A stretch of DNA of 64,000 nt from contig NC_092341.1 of the NCBI RefSeq assembly GCF_046630445.1, positions 130,650,001 through 130,714,000 of the forward strand, read 5' to 3'. The notes beneath the pieces were generated by a model. That model searched no databases, was not told where the DNA came from, and saw only the letters and a list, made by a program, of their open reading frames with translations. Shown in pieces: positions 11,365 to 23,299 of the stretch; the first letter of the stretch is position 1, and each line of letters starts with the position of its first letter. Both the position numbers and the translations under genes were made by a program. Source of the DNA: Rutidosis leptorrhynchoides (lineage: Eukaryota > Streptophyta > Magnoliopsida > Asterales > Asteraceae).

Positions 11365-11730
11365 ATTATGCTTATTTAAACTTCCGTACTCATGATGTTT
11401 GACGTTTTAATTTTAATTTATTACCCTGGGTTAATTGTTCTTTGTCCTGAATTATTTGATAAATCTATCTGGTTTTGTCCATAATAGTCCATCGGTCATA
11501 ATTATAAAGTGCGAGGGTCTTCGCCAAATTAACCTTATACCAATTTCAAATTATTATGCTTATTTAAACTTCCGTACTCATGATGTTTGACGTTTTGATT
11601 TTAATTTATTACCCTGGGTTAATTGTTCTTTGTCCTGAATTATTTGATAAATCGATCTGGTTTTGTCCATAATAGTCCATCGGTCATAATTATAAAGTGC
11701 GAGGGTCTTCGCCAAATTAACCTTATACCC
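11365..11730. repeat. 188-bp tandem duplication in the D 3' LTR
   Basis: ATTATGCTTATTTAAACTTC...CTTATACC occurs twice head to tail with almost no differences. The other D LTR has it once (from about 17872). It therefore arose in this LTR after or during insertion. Confidence 0.9.
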
Positions 11731-12347
11731 GAAGTCAAATATTTCAACTAATTGGGGACTTAAACCGTAATAAGGTTTTAATACATTGTTAATGATTACA
11801 CCAGGTTATCGACTGCGTGTAATCCAATGTTTTAATACTTTATTAACAATTACACCAATTTCCCTTGAATGTAATCCACCCCTGTTTTAATGAGTCCATT
11901 GACTATTAATCCATCCCCGTGTCCGGTCAAATGAATAGATATTAGTATTTTTAAATATCCCGCTCACCGTACCCAGTCAAGCGTATGTGGTTATATATAG
12001 ATACGTCAAATTATAAATCTTTATATTAAATTAAAAAGATATCATTTAGTTAATCAAATATAAAGCCCATTAATAGCCCATAGTCCAATTTCCACAAGTG
12101 TCGGTCTTTTATCCAAACCCCAATTATGGTCCAAAGCCCAATAACCCCGTCTTAATATTTAGCCTAACATCATGATTACTTCGGCTCAAATAAGCATAAT
12201 AATAACTTAAGTACGATACATAATTAAAAAGGGAGAATTTAGCTTACAGTGATTATTAATCGCGTAGTGTTACAGGGACAGAGTTCCGACTTTAAAACCC
12301 GTAAAATAACCTTTACATTACCCAAACTAACTAATATAAAACTAAAC

Positions 12348-12469
<122 letters not shown>

Positions 12470-12563
12470 TATACATAGGAGAGTGAATGATATTTGTGTT
12501 GGTGTAATTTTTGATCGAGCAGAAGCCTGGAATTTATAGGAAAATTTTCTGATCCTGTAGCAC

Positions 12564-12660
12564 ATGCACTCGCATGAGATTTCAGTGTATTTCCCATGCA
12601 CTCGCATGGGCTCATGCACTCGAATGGGTTTTATGCCTATTTCCCATGCACTCGCAAGGA
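12564..12660 (-). promoter_or_regulatory. Four dyad motifs upstream of the TATA box, D 3' LTR
   Basis: Four copies of the form CATGC-ACTC-GCATG (one or two mutated, e.g. CATGCACTCGAATG and CATGCACTCGCAAG) between 12564 and 12657. They lie just upstream, in element orientation, of the TATA box at 12533-12540. The other LTR has the same set at about 18788-18895. Function unknown. Confidence 0.7.
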
Positions 12661-12741
12661 CAGGCTGTCCAGATCAGATTGTGTTTAAAACGTGGACTGC
12701 TGTGATTAATTTAATATATAATATAATATATATAATTTATA

Positions 12742-12746
<5 letters not shown>

Positions 12747-12809
<63 letters not shown>
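12747..12809. repeat. (TA)n microsatellite
   Basis: About 60 bp of TA in the D 3' LTR. The partner LTR has only TATATTATATTATATTATATT at about 18974-18992. Confidence 0.95.
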
Positions 12810-12814
<5 letters not shown>

Positions 12815-13176
12815 TCTTGTGCATAGTTGACTTGTAATTTTCGCTCCGTTGACTCGCGCGTTGATGCTCGATTTATGTCTCGATTCCGGATTTTTGAACG
12901 TCCTTTCGTACGCGTAGATATCTTGTACTTTGCGTTCCGCGGCTTGTACACTTGTCAATTTTAGACGTTTCTCATCAATAAATGGAACCACTTGGATTGT
13001 AACTTGTACATTTGAGCTTTTTGGTCATTTGCGTCTTCAAATCGCCATTTTCTTCTTTTGTCTTTGCACTTATTTATTTAAATGAATATTACATAAAAAT
13101 AGAACAATGGCAACTAAAAGCTTTACATATTGGGATGATATTGCGACTAAATATATGTTCATTTGGAGCACTATCA

Positions 13177-15029
13177 AATATCCCCACACTTGAACGTTGC
13201 TTGTCCTCAAGCAATACAGAACTTGAAATTAAATCACACGAACCACTTCTTTATTCTTCACACTTTATACATTAGTGATTTTGATACGGCGGTATAAACA
13301 ATGATAGTAACAATGTGGTTTACAGTCCCACATGACTATGAAAATTTAGATCCTTTAAGGAAATTGGATCTTTATGAAAACATTTGATCTTTTGAAAATT
13401 CATTCTAGCTTTTACCCTAGATAAGTTTTTCGGAATATCCCTTCACCAGTGTTTGCAAAATATTTTTGTGGGTTTTGTGGGTTTCAGATTTTAAAATTTT
13501 AGTTCAAAACTTGCAGTTTTGTGTCACCCACTTGCTAACCTTGTATTAGGAAAGCAACACGTCCAGCATACTTGTTCCGTATATTACCTTTCGATAAACT
13601 ACCGTCCGGTTGTAAAGGAAAGCTTTGAACAAGCAACTGTTAAGGCAATGTCTAATGACATGCAGATGTTCATGGTCCACAACGTGTCGGATGCAATTAC
13701 TATCCTTTGTAGGAGAAATAGTAAAGATCACCCTAAAAATTTTCGGTCTGACACAAGGTCCTGTCTTCGACCATGATATGCAACCACCGTTCTTACGGTT
13801 GACACTCGATTTGGTTCAGGTGACCTAATGAATTCTAGTGAATTCTCAGGATTTTACGTTCAATGGTAATGAACGCAATGAAAATAGGTTTTCAGAAAAC
13901 AAATCGGTTTTATTTTGATCAAAATATTTTCTCGTTCAAGCTCGAGTTTAGATATCATCGAATTCCATGAGTTTGTAATTCTCAATCTTTAAGGTCAATC
14001 TCAAGGATTGAGTAATATCAGTCTTAAAATCTGATTTTTAATCTTTAAGGAGATTATCCTTTCTGGGGGTCTGATTCATTAGTCTTATCAAGCTAATTTG
14101 CACGGCGCCCTCCCCATTTTACGAGACAAATCCTCTCATGGTTAGGATTAGTCTGACTACTTGGCGACCCTGTTTGATGCTGAGATCCGTGGATTTCTAG
14201 TTGATTTTCGAGAAAACTTTTCAAGGTTTTTTTTAGACTCTACAACTGGTCTGGATGACAACTTCCTGACCTAAATCAAGAAGCGCATTTCTTTCTCGGA
14301 AGACTTTACTTCCTTTTAATGATGGAATTGATTCATCATGTAGATCCATCTTTTCTTTTCTTTCATCGGGTAAAACAGTTAATTTAGTCCAAAACAAAAG
14401 CACTTGCAATAACTTTATAGAAACATATGATAGATAGTTTTTAATTGAATAACTTGGTACATTTTCCCCACACTTGGCTTTTATTTATTTCTTTCTTTGC
14501 CTTTTTATTCTCCTCTTTTCCATTTTAAATGAATTCAAGCATTTTAGGTTGTTTCTCAATTTATGTCCTTTCCGAGGTAACGATAAATTCGGTATTAACA
14601 CCTAGTTTTTATCGTTCATAAATATGTATAAACATGATTTTGAATTCATTTAGTTGAAATTTTTTTAAATTTTCACAAAATTTGGCAAATAAACCAAGTG
14701 TAAACACGAGAGAATTTATAACCCTTCCCCACACTTGAGATCATGCAATGCCCTCATTTGCATGAAATCAGACTATAATTATAAATTCATGAGGGTGATT
14801 AGTGTAGAAAAGTGATTAAAAATGCTCAGTTGGTAATTTTAAAGCTCGTCGAATGATAGATGGCACACCTCATCGTTCATTACTTTCGTTATTTTATCAC
14901 ACATGTTTTTCTTCAAAAACTGTTGTTTTTCTGACCTGTTTGCAAATCTTTGAAAATGCGTATTTTACCCTAACTTATCATGCATTTTTATTAACGAGTT
15001 ATGCACTAATCCGAACCCCTAATTTAACG
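13177..15029 (-). other. Long 3' non-coding region of element D with PPT
   Basis: About 1.85 kb between the ORF stop and the 3' LTR. On the minus strand it ends TTGAGGACAAGCAACGTTCAAGTGTGGGGATATT; the purine-rich part serves as the polypurine tract. The region is homologous along its length to 43315-45386 (B) and 53513-55353 (C). It contains a decayed copy of the small 68-codon frame seen in B and C (about 14350-14160 minus) that is closed here by a stop after about 32 codons. Confidence 0.75.
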
Positions 15030-16106
15030 TTAAGTGGGGTTAGACTTCCCCACACTTAGCTGACGACATGTGAAGTCAGTAGAATAAGTTCCACGAATTA
15101 AAATAGTGAGCCAGTTATTTACATCTCGGGTGGTGTATAATATATCAATGGGTTTAAAGTTTAGACCCACCCGATCGTCACTACTTAATTCTTTTTTAAG
15201 TGTAGCTTTCAGTAAATGGATATGTCTCTTTTCTGGTTCTTGGTCAAATGGATCGTTATACACCGACATACATATTTCTATAGGGTGGACAATTCCTAAC
15301 ATTTCTTTCCGTTCATTCTCGGGATCAAAGGTTTCACCTCTATTACCCAATTGGGTGAAATCCGAGGTGTCGATATCTATTATAGCTCCTAGTTCATCTT
15401 CGGTAGATGACTCATCTATTGAGAATATTAGGTTGGAAAGTTGTGAAATGGTGAATTTCGGGATCGAAGCAAATTCTTCTTCATTAACGGTTCTTATCGG
15501 TCCCACCACTTTGGTCTCGGGGGTAAAATTTTCCACGTTATCGTTTTTTCAAGAGTACCAATTTGTCACCCTTACTTCTTCTTCATCCATTGATGGATCG
15601 ATGATTTTGTCAGTAGAGGCTAATGTGTCGATATGTTGCGAAATTGGTAAAACTGTATATAAAGTATCATCGGGATAATTGGAGATTTCGGAGCTCTCGA
15701 ATTCATCAAAATTCGATGATATAAGATTTTCTTGTACATGACTCCTCAGATCAACAGGTGTGTAGTCTGATAGAGTTTCAGCCTGCCAATTTGCAAACTC
15801 TCTTATCTGTTCATTTTGAGCGTCAAATTCTTCGAGTTTGATTTTCATATAATCTAAAAAAAATTCAGACACATAATTTTCCTCGTCCTCTGGTTGTTGA
15901 GTCGGGATATATTCTTGAGAATAATCCCAATTTGAATTGAATTCCTCATAATCATTCCATTCAGGCTCTATGGGTGCATAATTTTCTATAGGAACGTAAT
16001 AATAACATTCCCATGTTGAGTGATAATCTCCACAGATTTCACAACCAGTTATTGTTTCGTCATTCGTGATCCAAGATTGACCGAATGAATTTTCATCAAC
16101 ACTCAT
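15030..16106 (-). pseudogene. D ORF: zinc-knuckle protein of the non-autonomous Athila group, broken
   Basis: Homologous over its length to the intact 381-codon ORF of element C, with many substitutions. It keeps the knuckle CEICGDYHSTWEC (C-x2-C-x3-H-x4-C), the pattern of Athila gag, then an acidic Tyr/Glu/Asp-rich region, a Glu/Gln-rich helix ending QAETLSDYTPVDLRS, and the C-terminal HLLKATLKKELSSDDRVGLN...RGTYSTDFTCRQLSVGKSNPT. An in-frame TGA (15549-15551) replaces the Trp codon of C. The first 25 or so codons of the C frame are lost upstream (start codon changed and two stops). No enzymatic domain is recognisable. Confidence 0.8.
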
Positions 16107-17435
16107 TTAAGAGTATTGATCTAATTGATTTCACATGTCAGAAAGAGTTTCCAACATATTTTCGAAATTTTCCGTAATACACTTTTTACCAAATTTTAGC
16201 TACAATGTGGTGCATTTACTAATTATCCTATTAGTTATAAAACTAAAAATTATATAAGTTATCAAATTAATAGACTTTTCTGCTTTTGCCCACATTTCGA
16301 ATAGCCAATAGATGCAGCAGGTAGCCAGGACCCTTTAAATCGGAAGCCCACAACTCGCCACTAACAAATCCAACTATTACTACGAACCAGAAAATTGGCG
16401 TCTATCAATTTAATCGCTTACAATAATTTTTCATCGAAATTTAAAGAAAATAAAGAAAATTCTATGTCCTGTGAACTAGTGCGTAGAAATGAAAAAGAAA
16501 AAGAGTGTCGAAAAATAAGAAGTCAAAAAATAAATGTCGAAAAACAAAAAGTCGAAAAATAATAATAAGAAAGTAAAACATCGAAACTTAAAAGTCTAAA
16601 AACTAAAAATTAAAACTTGCGACTAAAGGTATTAAAGCTTAAAAGGAATTCTATATGGAAAACGACAATTACTTAAAAAGGCACTAAAATCTAAAAACTG
16701 CGTCGCAAAATTCTAAAGCGCCTAAATCTTAATCTAAAGAAAAAGCACTTAAGGAATTTTACGGCAAAGCCTAAAAACTAGAAATATAAAAATAACTACG
16801 CAAAAACTAACTTAAAACTAAATACGAACGACAAAAAAAAATTACGAATTTAAACGAATAAAAAGATACAAAATATATAAATAAAACTAAAGTTATAAAA
16901 CTATAATTTTATAAAAATATTATTTTATATTATTATTTTATAAAAATATTAGTTTATATAATTAATAATAATAATAAAACTTAATAATACAAATTATATA
17001 TTAAAACTAAAATTTAAAACTAATTAATTAATTAAAACCCTAATTATAATTATAATTAAAATAATAAACCCTAACGTAATTAATGCTTTAAGGATTCTGA
17101 CAAGTTAAATCAACCCATGCGATCGCATGGATTTAGTTCTTCTGGATCATGCGATCGCATGATCAGGCAGTCCAGGAAGTCTTTGGGCTTTTATCAGGCT
17201 TCGGCCCAGCTCTTTTCTATTTTTTTTTAAATTCACAAAAATATATAAAGAAAATATTTATTAAAATAAACTTATATTTTAAAACTAAATATAAAAACAA
17301 AATCTTAAAAATATATATTTTTTTTCTTTTTAATGTTTTATATATTTTTTTCTTTTTAAAGTTTTATATATTTTTTTCTTTTTTAATGTTTTATATTTTT
17401 ACAAATATAAATTAAAAATATAGCGTTTTGCCGGG
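16107..17435 (-). other. Leader of element D, with conserved pre-gag block and palindromes
   Basis: Non-coding. The block at about 16210-16400 (CAGCAGGTAGCCAGGACCCT, AATCCAACTATTACTACGAACCAGAAAATT) is shared with A (38021-38205), C (52123-52325) and B (63540-63715). Further upstream it is very A-rich with repeated GTCGAAAAA(C/T)AA motifs (16500-16580). Two perfect palindromes lie at 17115-17130 and 17145-17164. Confidence 0.7.
17115..17164. promoter_or_regulatory. Two perfect palindromes in the D leader
   Basis: CCATGCGATCGCATGG (16 bp, 17115-17130) and GATCATGCGATCGCATGATC (20 bp, 17145-17164), separated by 14 bp. Palindromes in the leader of a retroelement RNA could act in dimerisation, or as DNA-binding sites; neither is shown. 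They match the C LTR motif rather than D's own LTR motif. Confidence 0.75.
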
Positions 17436-17453
17436 TCCCCGGCAGCGGCACCA
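17436..17453 (-). promoter_or_regulatory. Primer-binding site of D (tRNA-Asp type)
   Basis: On the minus strand TGGTGCCGCTGCCGGGGA, six bases after the LTR end. It matches the tRNA-Asp-complementary site TGGCGCCGTTGCCGGGGA of Athila elements except for two substitutions. Confidence 0.8.
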
Positions 17454-17459
17454 AAAACT

Positions 17460-19354
17460 TGATGTGCGAGCGGAGGTGTACGAAATAATATTATATTTTA
17501 CTGTGAAATACGACGGAATATTACACAAGTTTTATTTAATTTATTTACAAATGGGATATACCTAAACCTTGCTACAACACTATAGGCAGTGTACCTAATC
17601 TTAGAGTATTATAGTTTTTAGTAAGTCTGGTTCATTCCACATGGAGACGGCTTATTTTACACTATATTTTAAACAACTATATTTGTACAAAATATATATA
17701 TCACACTTATTATTATTAGAAGGGGGGTTTTACCGTTTAATGACTGGTTTGTCGATTTTATATTTTAAGTGACACGCAAAGTAAATGACGATATTTAACT
17801 AACGATAAAATAAATAACAATAATTAAAATAAGAATAAATAAAAGTACGAGGAAATATGAAATAAAATATATTATGCTTATTTAAACTTCCGTACTCATG
17901 ATGTTTGACGTTTTGATTTTAATTTATTACCCTGGGTTAATTGTTCTTTGTCCTGAATTATTTGATAAGTCTATCTGGTTTTGTCCATAATAGTCCATCG
18001 GTCATAATTATAAAGTGCGAGGGTCTTCGCCAAATTAACCTTATACCCGAAGTCAAATATTCCAACTAATTGGGGACTTAAATCGTAATAAGGTTTTAAT
18101 ACATTGTTAATGATTACACCAGGTTATCGACTGCGTGTAATCCAAGTTTTTAATACTTTATTAACAATTACACCAATTTCCCTTGAATGGAATCCACCCC
18201 TGTTTTAATGAGTCCATTGACTATTAATCCATCCCCGTGTCCGGTCAAATGAATAATTATTAGTATTTTTAAATATCCCGCTCACCGTACCCAGTCAAGC
18301 GTATGTGGTTATATATAGATACGTCAAATTATAAATCTCTATATTTAATTAAAAATATATCATTTAGTTAATCAAATATAAAGCCCGTTAATAGCCCATA
18401 GTCCAATTTCCACAAGTGTCGGTCTTTTGTCCAAACCCCGATTATGGTCCAAAGCCCAATAACCCCGTCTTAATATTTAGCCCAACATCATGATTACTTT
18501 GGCTCAAATAAGCATAATAATAACTTAAGTATGATACATAATAAAAAGGGAGAATTTAGCTTACAGTGATTATTAATCGCGTAGTGTTACAGGGACAGAG
18601 TTCCGACTTTAAAACCCGTAAAATAACCTTTACATTACCCAAACTAACTAATATAAAACTAAACTATATTATATATATTATATATATATATTATTTATAC
18701 ATAGGAGAATGAATGATATTTGTGTTGGTGTAATTTTTGATCGAGCAGAAGCCTGGAATTTATAGGAAAATTTTCTGATCCTGTAGCTCATGCACTCGCA
18801 TGAGATTTCAGTGTATTTCCCATGCACTCGCATGGGCTCATACACTCACATGGGTTTTATGACTATTTCCCATGCACTCGCATGGACAGGCTGTCCAGCT
18901 CAGATTGTGTTTAAAACGTGGGCTGCTGTGATTAATTTAATATATAATATAATATATATAATTTATATTAATTATATTATATTATATTATATTCTTGTGC
19001 ATAGTTGACTTGTAATTTTTGCTCCGTTGACTCGCGCGTTGATGCTCGGTTTATGTCTCGGTTCTGGATTTTCGAACGTCCTTTCGTACGCGTAGATATT
19101 TTGTACTTTGTGTTCCGCGGCTTATACTCTTGTCAATTTTAGATGTTTCTCATCAATAAATGGAACCACTTGGATTGTAACTTGTACATTTGAGCTTTTT
19201 GATCATTTGCGTATTCAAATCGTCATTTTCTTCTTTTGTCTTTGCACTTATTTATTTAAACGAATATTACATAAAAATAGAACAATGGCAACTAAAAGCT
19301 TTACATATTGGGATGATATTACGACTAAATATATGTTCATTTGGAGAACTATCA
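17460..19354 (-). repeat. 5' LTR of element D (1,895 bp)
   Basis: TGAT...ATCA ends. TATA box TATAAATT at 18757-18764 (minus) with four CATGC-ACTC-GCATG-type dyads at about 18788-18895 upstream of it. Contains the conserved U5-side block (CCATGTGGAATGAACCAGAC on the minus strand near 17623-17645). Confidence 0.9.
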
Positions 19355-19359
19355 CAAGG

Positions 19360-19570
19360 TATTCTTTCTCCCTATTTTAATTCGCGCATACCTAGACACA
19401 TTATCGTTGGTAATGGCCATACACTTCCCATCCGTGGAACAGGACATACAACACTTTCCAAACCGTATCCTCCTTTACGTTTAAAAAATGTCCTTCACGT
19501 ACCCCACCTCATTAAAAATTTAATATATGTTCGTCGTTTAAGTACTGATAATTCTGTTACTATAACGTTT
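19360..19570 (+). pseudogene. Continuation of copia element H protease/pre-integrase region
   Basis: Removing D and one copy of its CAAGG duplication puts this piece in frame with the gag-protease at 10952. It encodes ILSPYFNSRIPRHIIVGNGH, TLPIRGTGHTTL and LKNVLHVPHLIKNLIYVRRL, the conserved stretch downstream of the copia protease catalytic site. It ends at 19570, where the LTR of element E begins; integrase and RT of H would lie beyond E, outside the window. Confidence 0.8.
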
Positions 19571-21228
19571 TGTGACGACCCGGGAATTTCTGACTAAATT
19601 AAACCTAATCTTTATATGATTTTGATACGATAAGCAAAGTATGTATTGTTGAGTCTAGAAAATTTTGAAACGATGTTCATATATTCAATTGACCTTCGAC
19701 TGCTCTCGACGATTCACGAACAATTAATTGTAATTAGATATATGTGTATGTATATATAAATAATAATTCGAAATATAATTTGATGTATTATATGTTATTG
19801 CTATAAAAAAATTAATAAAACAAAAATAGGATATTATAATAATTATTATTTAAAATACAAATCTATATATAAATAATGTATATTAAAAATAAATATTAAA
19901 TGATTTTAATATTCGTTTGATGTTTCAATTGATATTAAGTAAGTTAAATTCAAACTTATATGATTTTAAAATAAATGGTGATTCGAAAATGAGTTCTATA
20001 AATTTTAGGCTTACTAAAAATGTATTTAGGATCTAGTTATTAAATTTTACCACTTTTTATATTTTACCCAGAATTGAGAGGGACAGTTGATGTAATTTTT
20101 ATTTAATAGTTAATGACCGAATTTTATATCATAATGACCGAAATAAATAAAGATATTTAAATTAAAAATATGGAATTTTTTCGAAGACTTTTATCCGCCA
20201 CTGATTTCAAATAAGTACACGATACACAGCCCGTGAAAACTGTCGGTAGGATATATGACTGGTTACTGTTATGATAGACAATCACACGTTTCATAAATTT
20301 TAATTTCTATTATAATTAATATTATATTATATTATTATTATTAATTATTAAATTACATATATTTCTGTTTGCAATCAACCCGTGAATTGATTAAACGTGT
20401 AACTGAAATTGAAATGAAGTGAATTGGAACTGTACTAGAATGCTCTGATTGATGAATCCTTATCATAGAATTATTAATAATTATTATTAAATCTATATTA
20501 TAATATGAGTTATATTTCTATATATATATATATACATATTTATGCATATGTGAATCTTCATCACACCCATAAATCAGAACATCCCATTCCATCTATCTTC
20601 AACTTGCATCCGCTTTCACCACTCAACCAACCTCACGACACCACAAACGGCCACCTTCAACCTCCGGTATCCACCACTACATTCATCATCGAACAACCTT
20701 AAACTACTCATCTCTCTGCTCGATGAGACCATCATTAAATAACCAAAAACACACTACTACTTCTACTTCTTGATGATACACGAACAATACCCAAGAACCC
20801 ACCACAAACCCATTTTCTTTTGTGATTAAACGGTCACCTTCAAAACCCATTTAAACATGATCAACACTGTTACGGTTAAAACCACCCCATCTGTTGCTAT
20901 ATTGTTTGCTACTACGGCTTGTTTTAGTCAAGACCAAGAACACTGCTATTTGGTCCCATCCATTTTCGATCCACTTTCTGCTGTACCTGCTATTCGAAAA
21001 CACAAACCCAATAAAAACTCCATTTACAACCTCCCTTTAACACTATAAACCACTGCTACTATTCTCGTATATATTTCTATTATTACAGCCGTTAGACAAG
21101 TACCACAACAATCTCAAACCACCACCTTTTATTTATTTTATTTTTCTCGCGTTCCTACTGTGTTTTCTGTCTCACGCAGGTAAGGATAAAATGATTACAA
21201 ACATATATTTTTATATAGTGGTTGCTTT
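19571..21228 (+). repeat. Element E LTR, first part
   Basis: AT-rich up to about 20500, then a C/A-rich stretch (CACCACTCAACCAACCTCACGA..., about 20560-21160) that reads like a transcribed leader but carries no supported protein; short frames at 20505-20702 and 20857-21048 show no domain. Cut at 21229 by the target duplication of element F. Confidence 0.65.
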
Positions 21229-21334
21229 ATTATTGTAAGACCCTAATCTTCATTGTACAGCAGAGTAAATAGGGTACATGAAGTGTGGGTGACCTTGTAT
21301 ATTAAAACAGAGGTCAGAGGGCGAACTGAGCAGG

Positions 21335-21372
21335 GTGCGCTCAGCGCACACTTAGGGGTGCGCCTGGCGCAC
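21335..21372. promoter_or_regulatory. Paired GTGCGC dyads, 5' side of the F LTR
   Basis: GTGCGC-TCA-GCGCAC (21335-21349) and GTGCGC-CTG-GCGCAC (21358-21372), 8 bp apart. A second pair lies at the other end of the LTR. The same four sites recur in the 3' LTR. Role unknown. Confidence 0.75.
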
Positions 21373-22265
21373 TCCTCACTGTAGCCGGGTTCTGTTGTTT
21401 TATTTAGATATTTTGATGGGCATTTTGGTAATTTCACTTGTGGACGTGTTGGAGGCTAGTAGGTCAGATCTTGGGGTATCATTCACTCCATTTTCAACAA
21501 CCTTATCTTCTTCACTTTAATTTTGGAGAGAGAGTGTGATTTCTTGAGTGAGAAAGCTTAAATCCAAGAGGAAGAAGTTGTTCTCGGGCCAAAGTTCGGG
21601 TATTAAAGTCGTTCATCTACTCACTAGCTACGTTGGGGTTGTAGTGGTAAGCTCTAATCTTGATTTCCCTACTTTGATTTTGTGTAGGGTTAGGGTTTGG
21701 GTAAATGAAGAACATAAAACCCATAATTGTTGATTTTGGGTGTTCTTGGGTAAGATGGAGTCATGAAGACTCAATGGTAACTAACTTAGGGTTTCAAAGT
21801 GTTAATTGATGTATAAGTCCTAATTGGTTAGTTAATTACTAGCACACCTAGCTAATTGGTAAATGGGTGTTAGTTGGGTTAGTGGATGACCCGAAATGGG
21901 TGTGTTGACTTTAAATGAGTCAAAGGGGTTAATGATTTACCTAGTTTGGGATTATGGGTATGAATTACCCTAATTGTGTTATAGTTAGTGTTGATAGACC
22001 TTAATCAATAGCTTTTAAGTGATTGACGAGGGTCTTGACCCTTAAGGGGCGGTTTTGGTGAAAATGGGGCATTTAATGCATTTAAGTCATTAAATGCACT
22101 TGAGTGAATTGTTGGTGTTTAGCCCAACAAGTTTGATTGTTGATTGAGTGCTTATTGTATTAGGTACTCGGCTTTGAAGCATTCGAAAGTATAAAATCAT
22201 CACCAAATCGTTGAGGTGAGTGGAATAATTATATATGTATGTATATGATTTATTTACTTGTGGGG

Positions 22266-22535
22266 TATGGGTTAAAGTTCGATGTTGACGATACCATAAC
22301 CTAGAGTATATTGTTGATTCGTTTTGATGAGGGTTTAAGTTCGATGTTGACGATACCTCATGTATGGATTTAAAGTTCGATGTTGACGAAGCCATACCGC
22401 TAGTGTAGTGAAATTCGATGAGGGTTTAAGTTCGATGTTGACGATACCTCATATGTGGGTTTAAGTTCGATGTTGACGATACCACATTTATTGGGACGAA
22501 TGGGTATTAAGTTCGATGTTGACGATACCATTCGT
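22266..22535 (+). repeat. Array of six stem-loops with invariant loop, F 5' LTR
   Basis: Six copies of AGTTCGATGTTGACGA, each flanked by a different inverted pair: TATGG/CCATA (22266/22294), ATGAGG/CCTCAT (22327/22356), GTATGG/CCATAC (22362/22392), ATGAGG/CCTCAT (22418/22447), ATGTGG/CCACAT (22453/22482) and ACGAATGG/CCATTCGT (22496/22528). Loops are about 23-25 nt. The third unit has GAAG in place of GATA next to its stem. Confidence 0.85.
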
Positions 22536-23180
22536 TGAGCTAGCCTTGGGATTCGAATACTAATGGATGTTGTGAACATCAATTCTTATGTATTGTGTTA
22601 TAACGTATTGTGTTGTTGCATTATATGATATTTTTATACTAGCTTATGTTATCGAGGATTTAGCGTTATACATTATAAAGGTATGCTAATTATGTTGCTA
22701 GTATGTATGCGGATGTGTTGTAAGTTTTTACAAGTAAGTAAATTATATATTTATATGTATAATTATTGCATTCACTAAGCTTTGCTTACCTTCTCGTTGT
22801 TTATCTTTTTATAGGCTCGGGCGTTAATAAGGGTAAGGGCGTACGGTTGGATTAGAGATTTTCTGCTTGTTGTTTGATAGGGGACGCTTTTGGATGTGAT
22901 AGCTTTTGGAGTTTGACCAAGATTTGGGTAGTTTAACCCCAAACACCATGCTCTTAGTGTCGTTTGGAATTTGAACTAGTGTGGTCGAAACTCGAACTTT
23001 TGTATGAAACTCGTAAAATGGCCGATGTGGGCCCCATTTTGTAAAACTCATTTTATTATTGAATCGTGTGAGTTTTAACCATTATAACATGTTGTGAAAA
23101 GCGTTTCGTCTAAATATGTCGGGAAGTGGGAGATCTTAATTTGAAAATTGATAAAACCGGACAGAACTGAACGTGGGCCT

Positions 23181-23219
23181 GTGCGCGCCGCGCACCCTGA
23201 GGTGGTGCGCGTGGCGCAC
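23181..23219. promoter_or_regulatory. Paired GTGCGC dyads, 3' side of the F LTR
   Basis: GTGCGC-GCC-GCGCAC (23181-23195) and GTGCGC-GTG-GCGCAC (23205-23219), 9 bp apart, about 60 bp before the LTR end. Same arms and same 3-base spacer length as the pair at 21335-21372. Confidence 0.75.
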
Positions 23220-23283
23220 TCCCCTGTAAAAAAAAATTTATTTTATGCGTGTTCGATTGTATATTGGGTTGGGTTATTACAAG

Positions 23284-23299
23284 TGGTATCAGAGCATGG
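23284..23299 (+). promoter_or_regulatory. Primer-binding site of F (initiator tRNA-Met)
   Basis: TGGTATCAGAGCATGG, two bases after the LTR end. Confidence 0.9.

Larger units (their letters stand above)
21234..23281 (+). repeat. 5' LTR of element F (2,048 bp)
   Basis: Begins TGTAAGACCCTAATCTTC, ends GGGTTATTACA. Contains two pairs of GTGCGC-N3-GCGCAC dyads (21335-21372 and 23181-23219) and a six-unit stem-loop array (22266-22535). Confidence 0.95.

Noticed and set aside
15106..15678. 190-codon plus-strand frame, also 53104-53436 on the minus strand
   Set aside because: Antisense shadows of the D and C ORFs.
21243..21437. Frames of 60-80 codons at the LTR starts of F (also 28179-28418, 21548-21733, 28484-28669)
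   Set aside because: Short chance frames duplicated only because the LTR is duplicated.
22266..22535. CRISPR-like or integron-like array
   Set aside because: The invariant part is the loop between inverted arms, with no unique spacers of constant length, and it lies in a plant LTR duplicated in both LTRs.
22090..22582. Two minus-strand frames with repeated SSTSNL motifs in the F LTR, repeated at 29028-29520
   Set aside because: They are antisense translations of the stem-loop array, and the repeat explains the peptide repeats.
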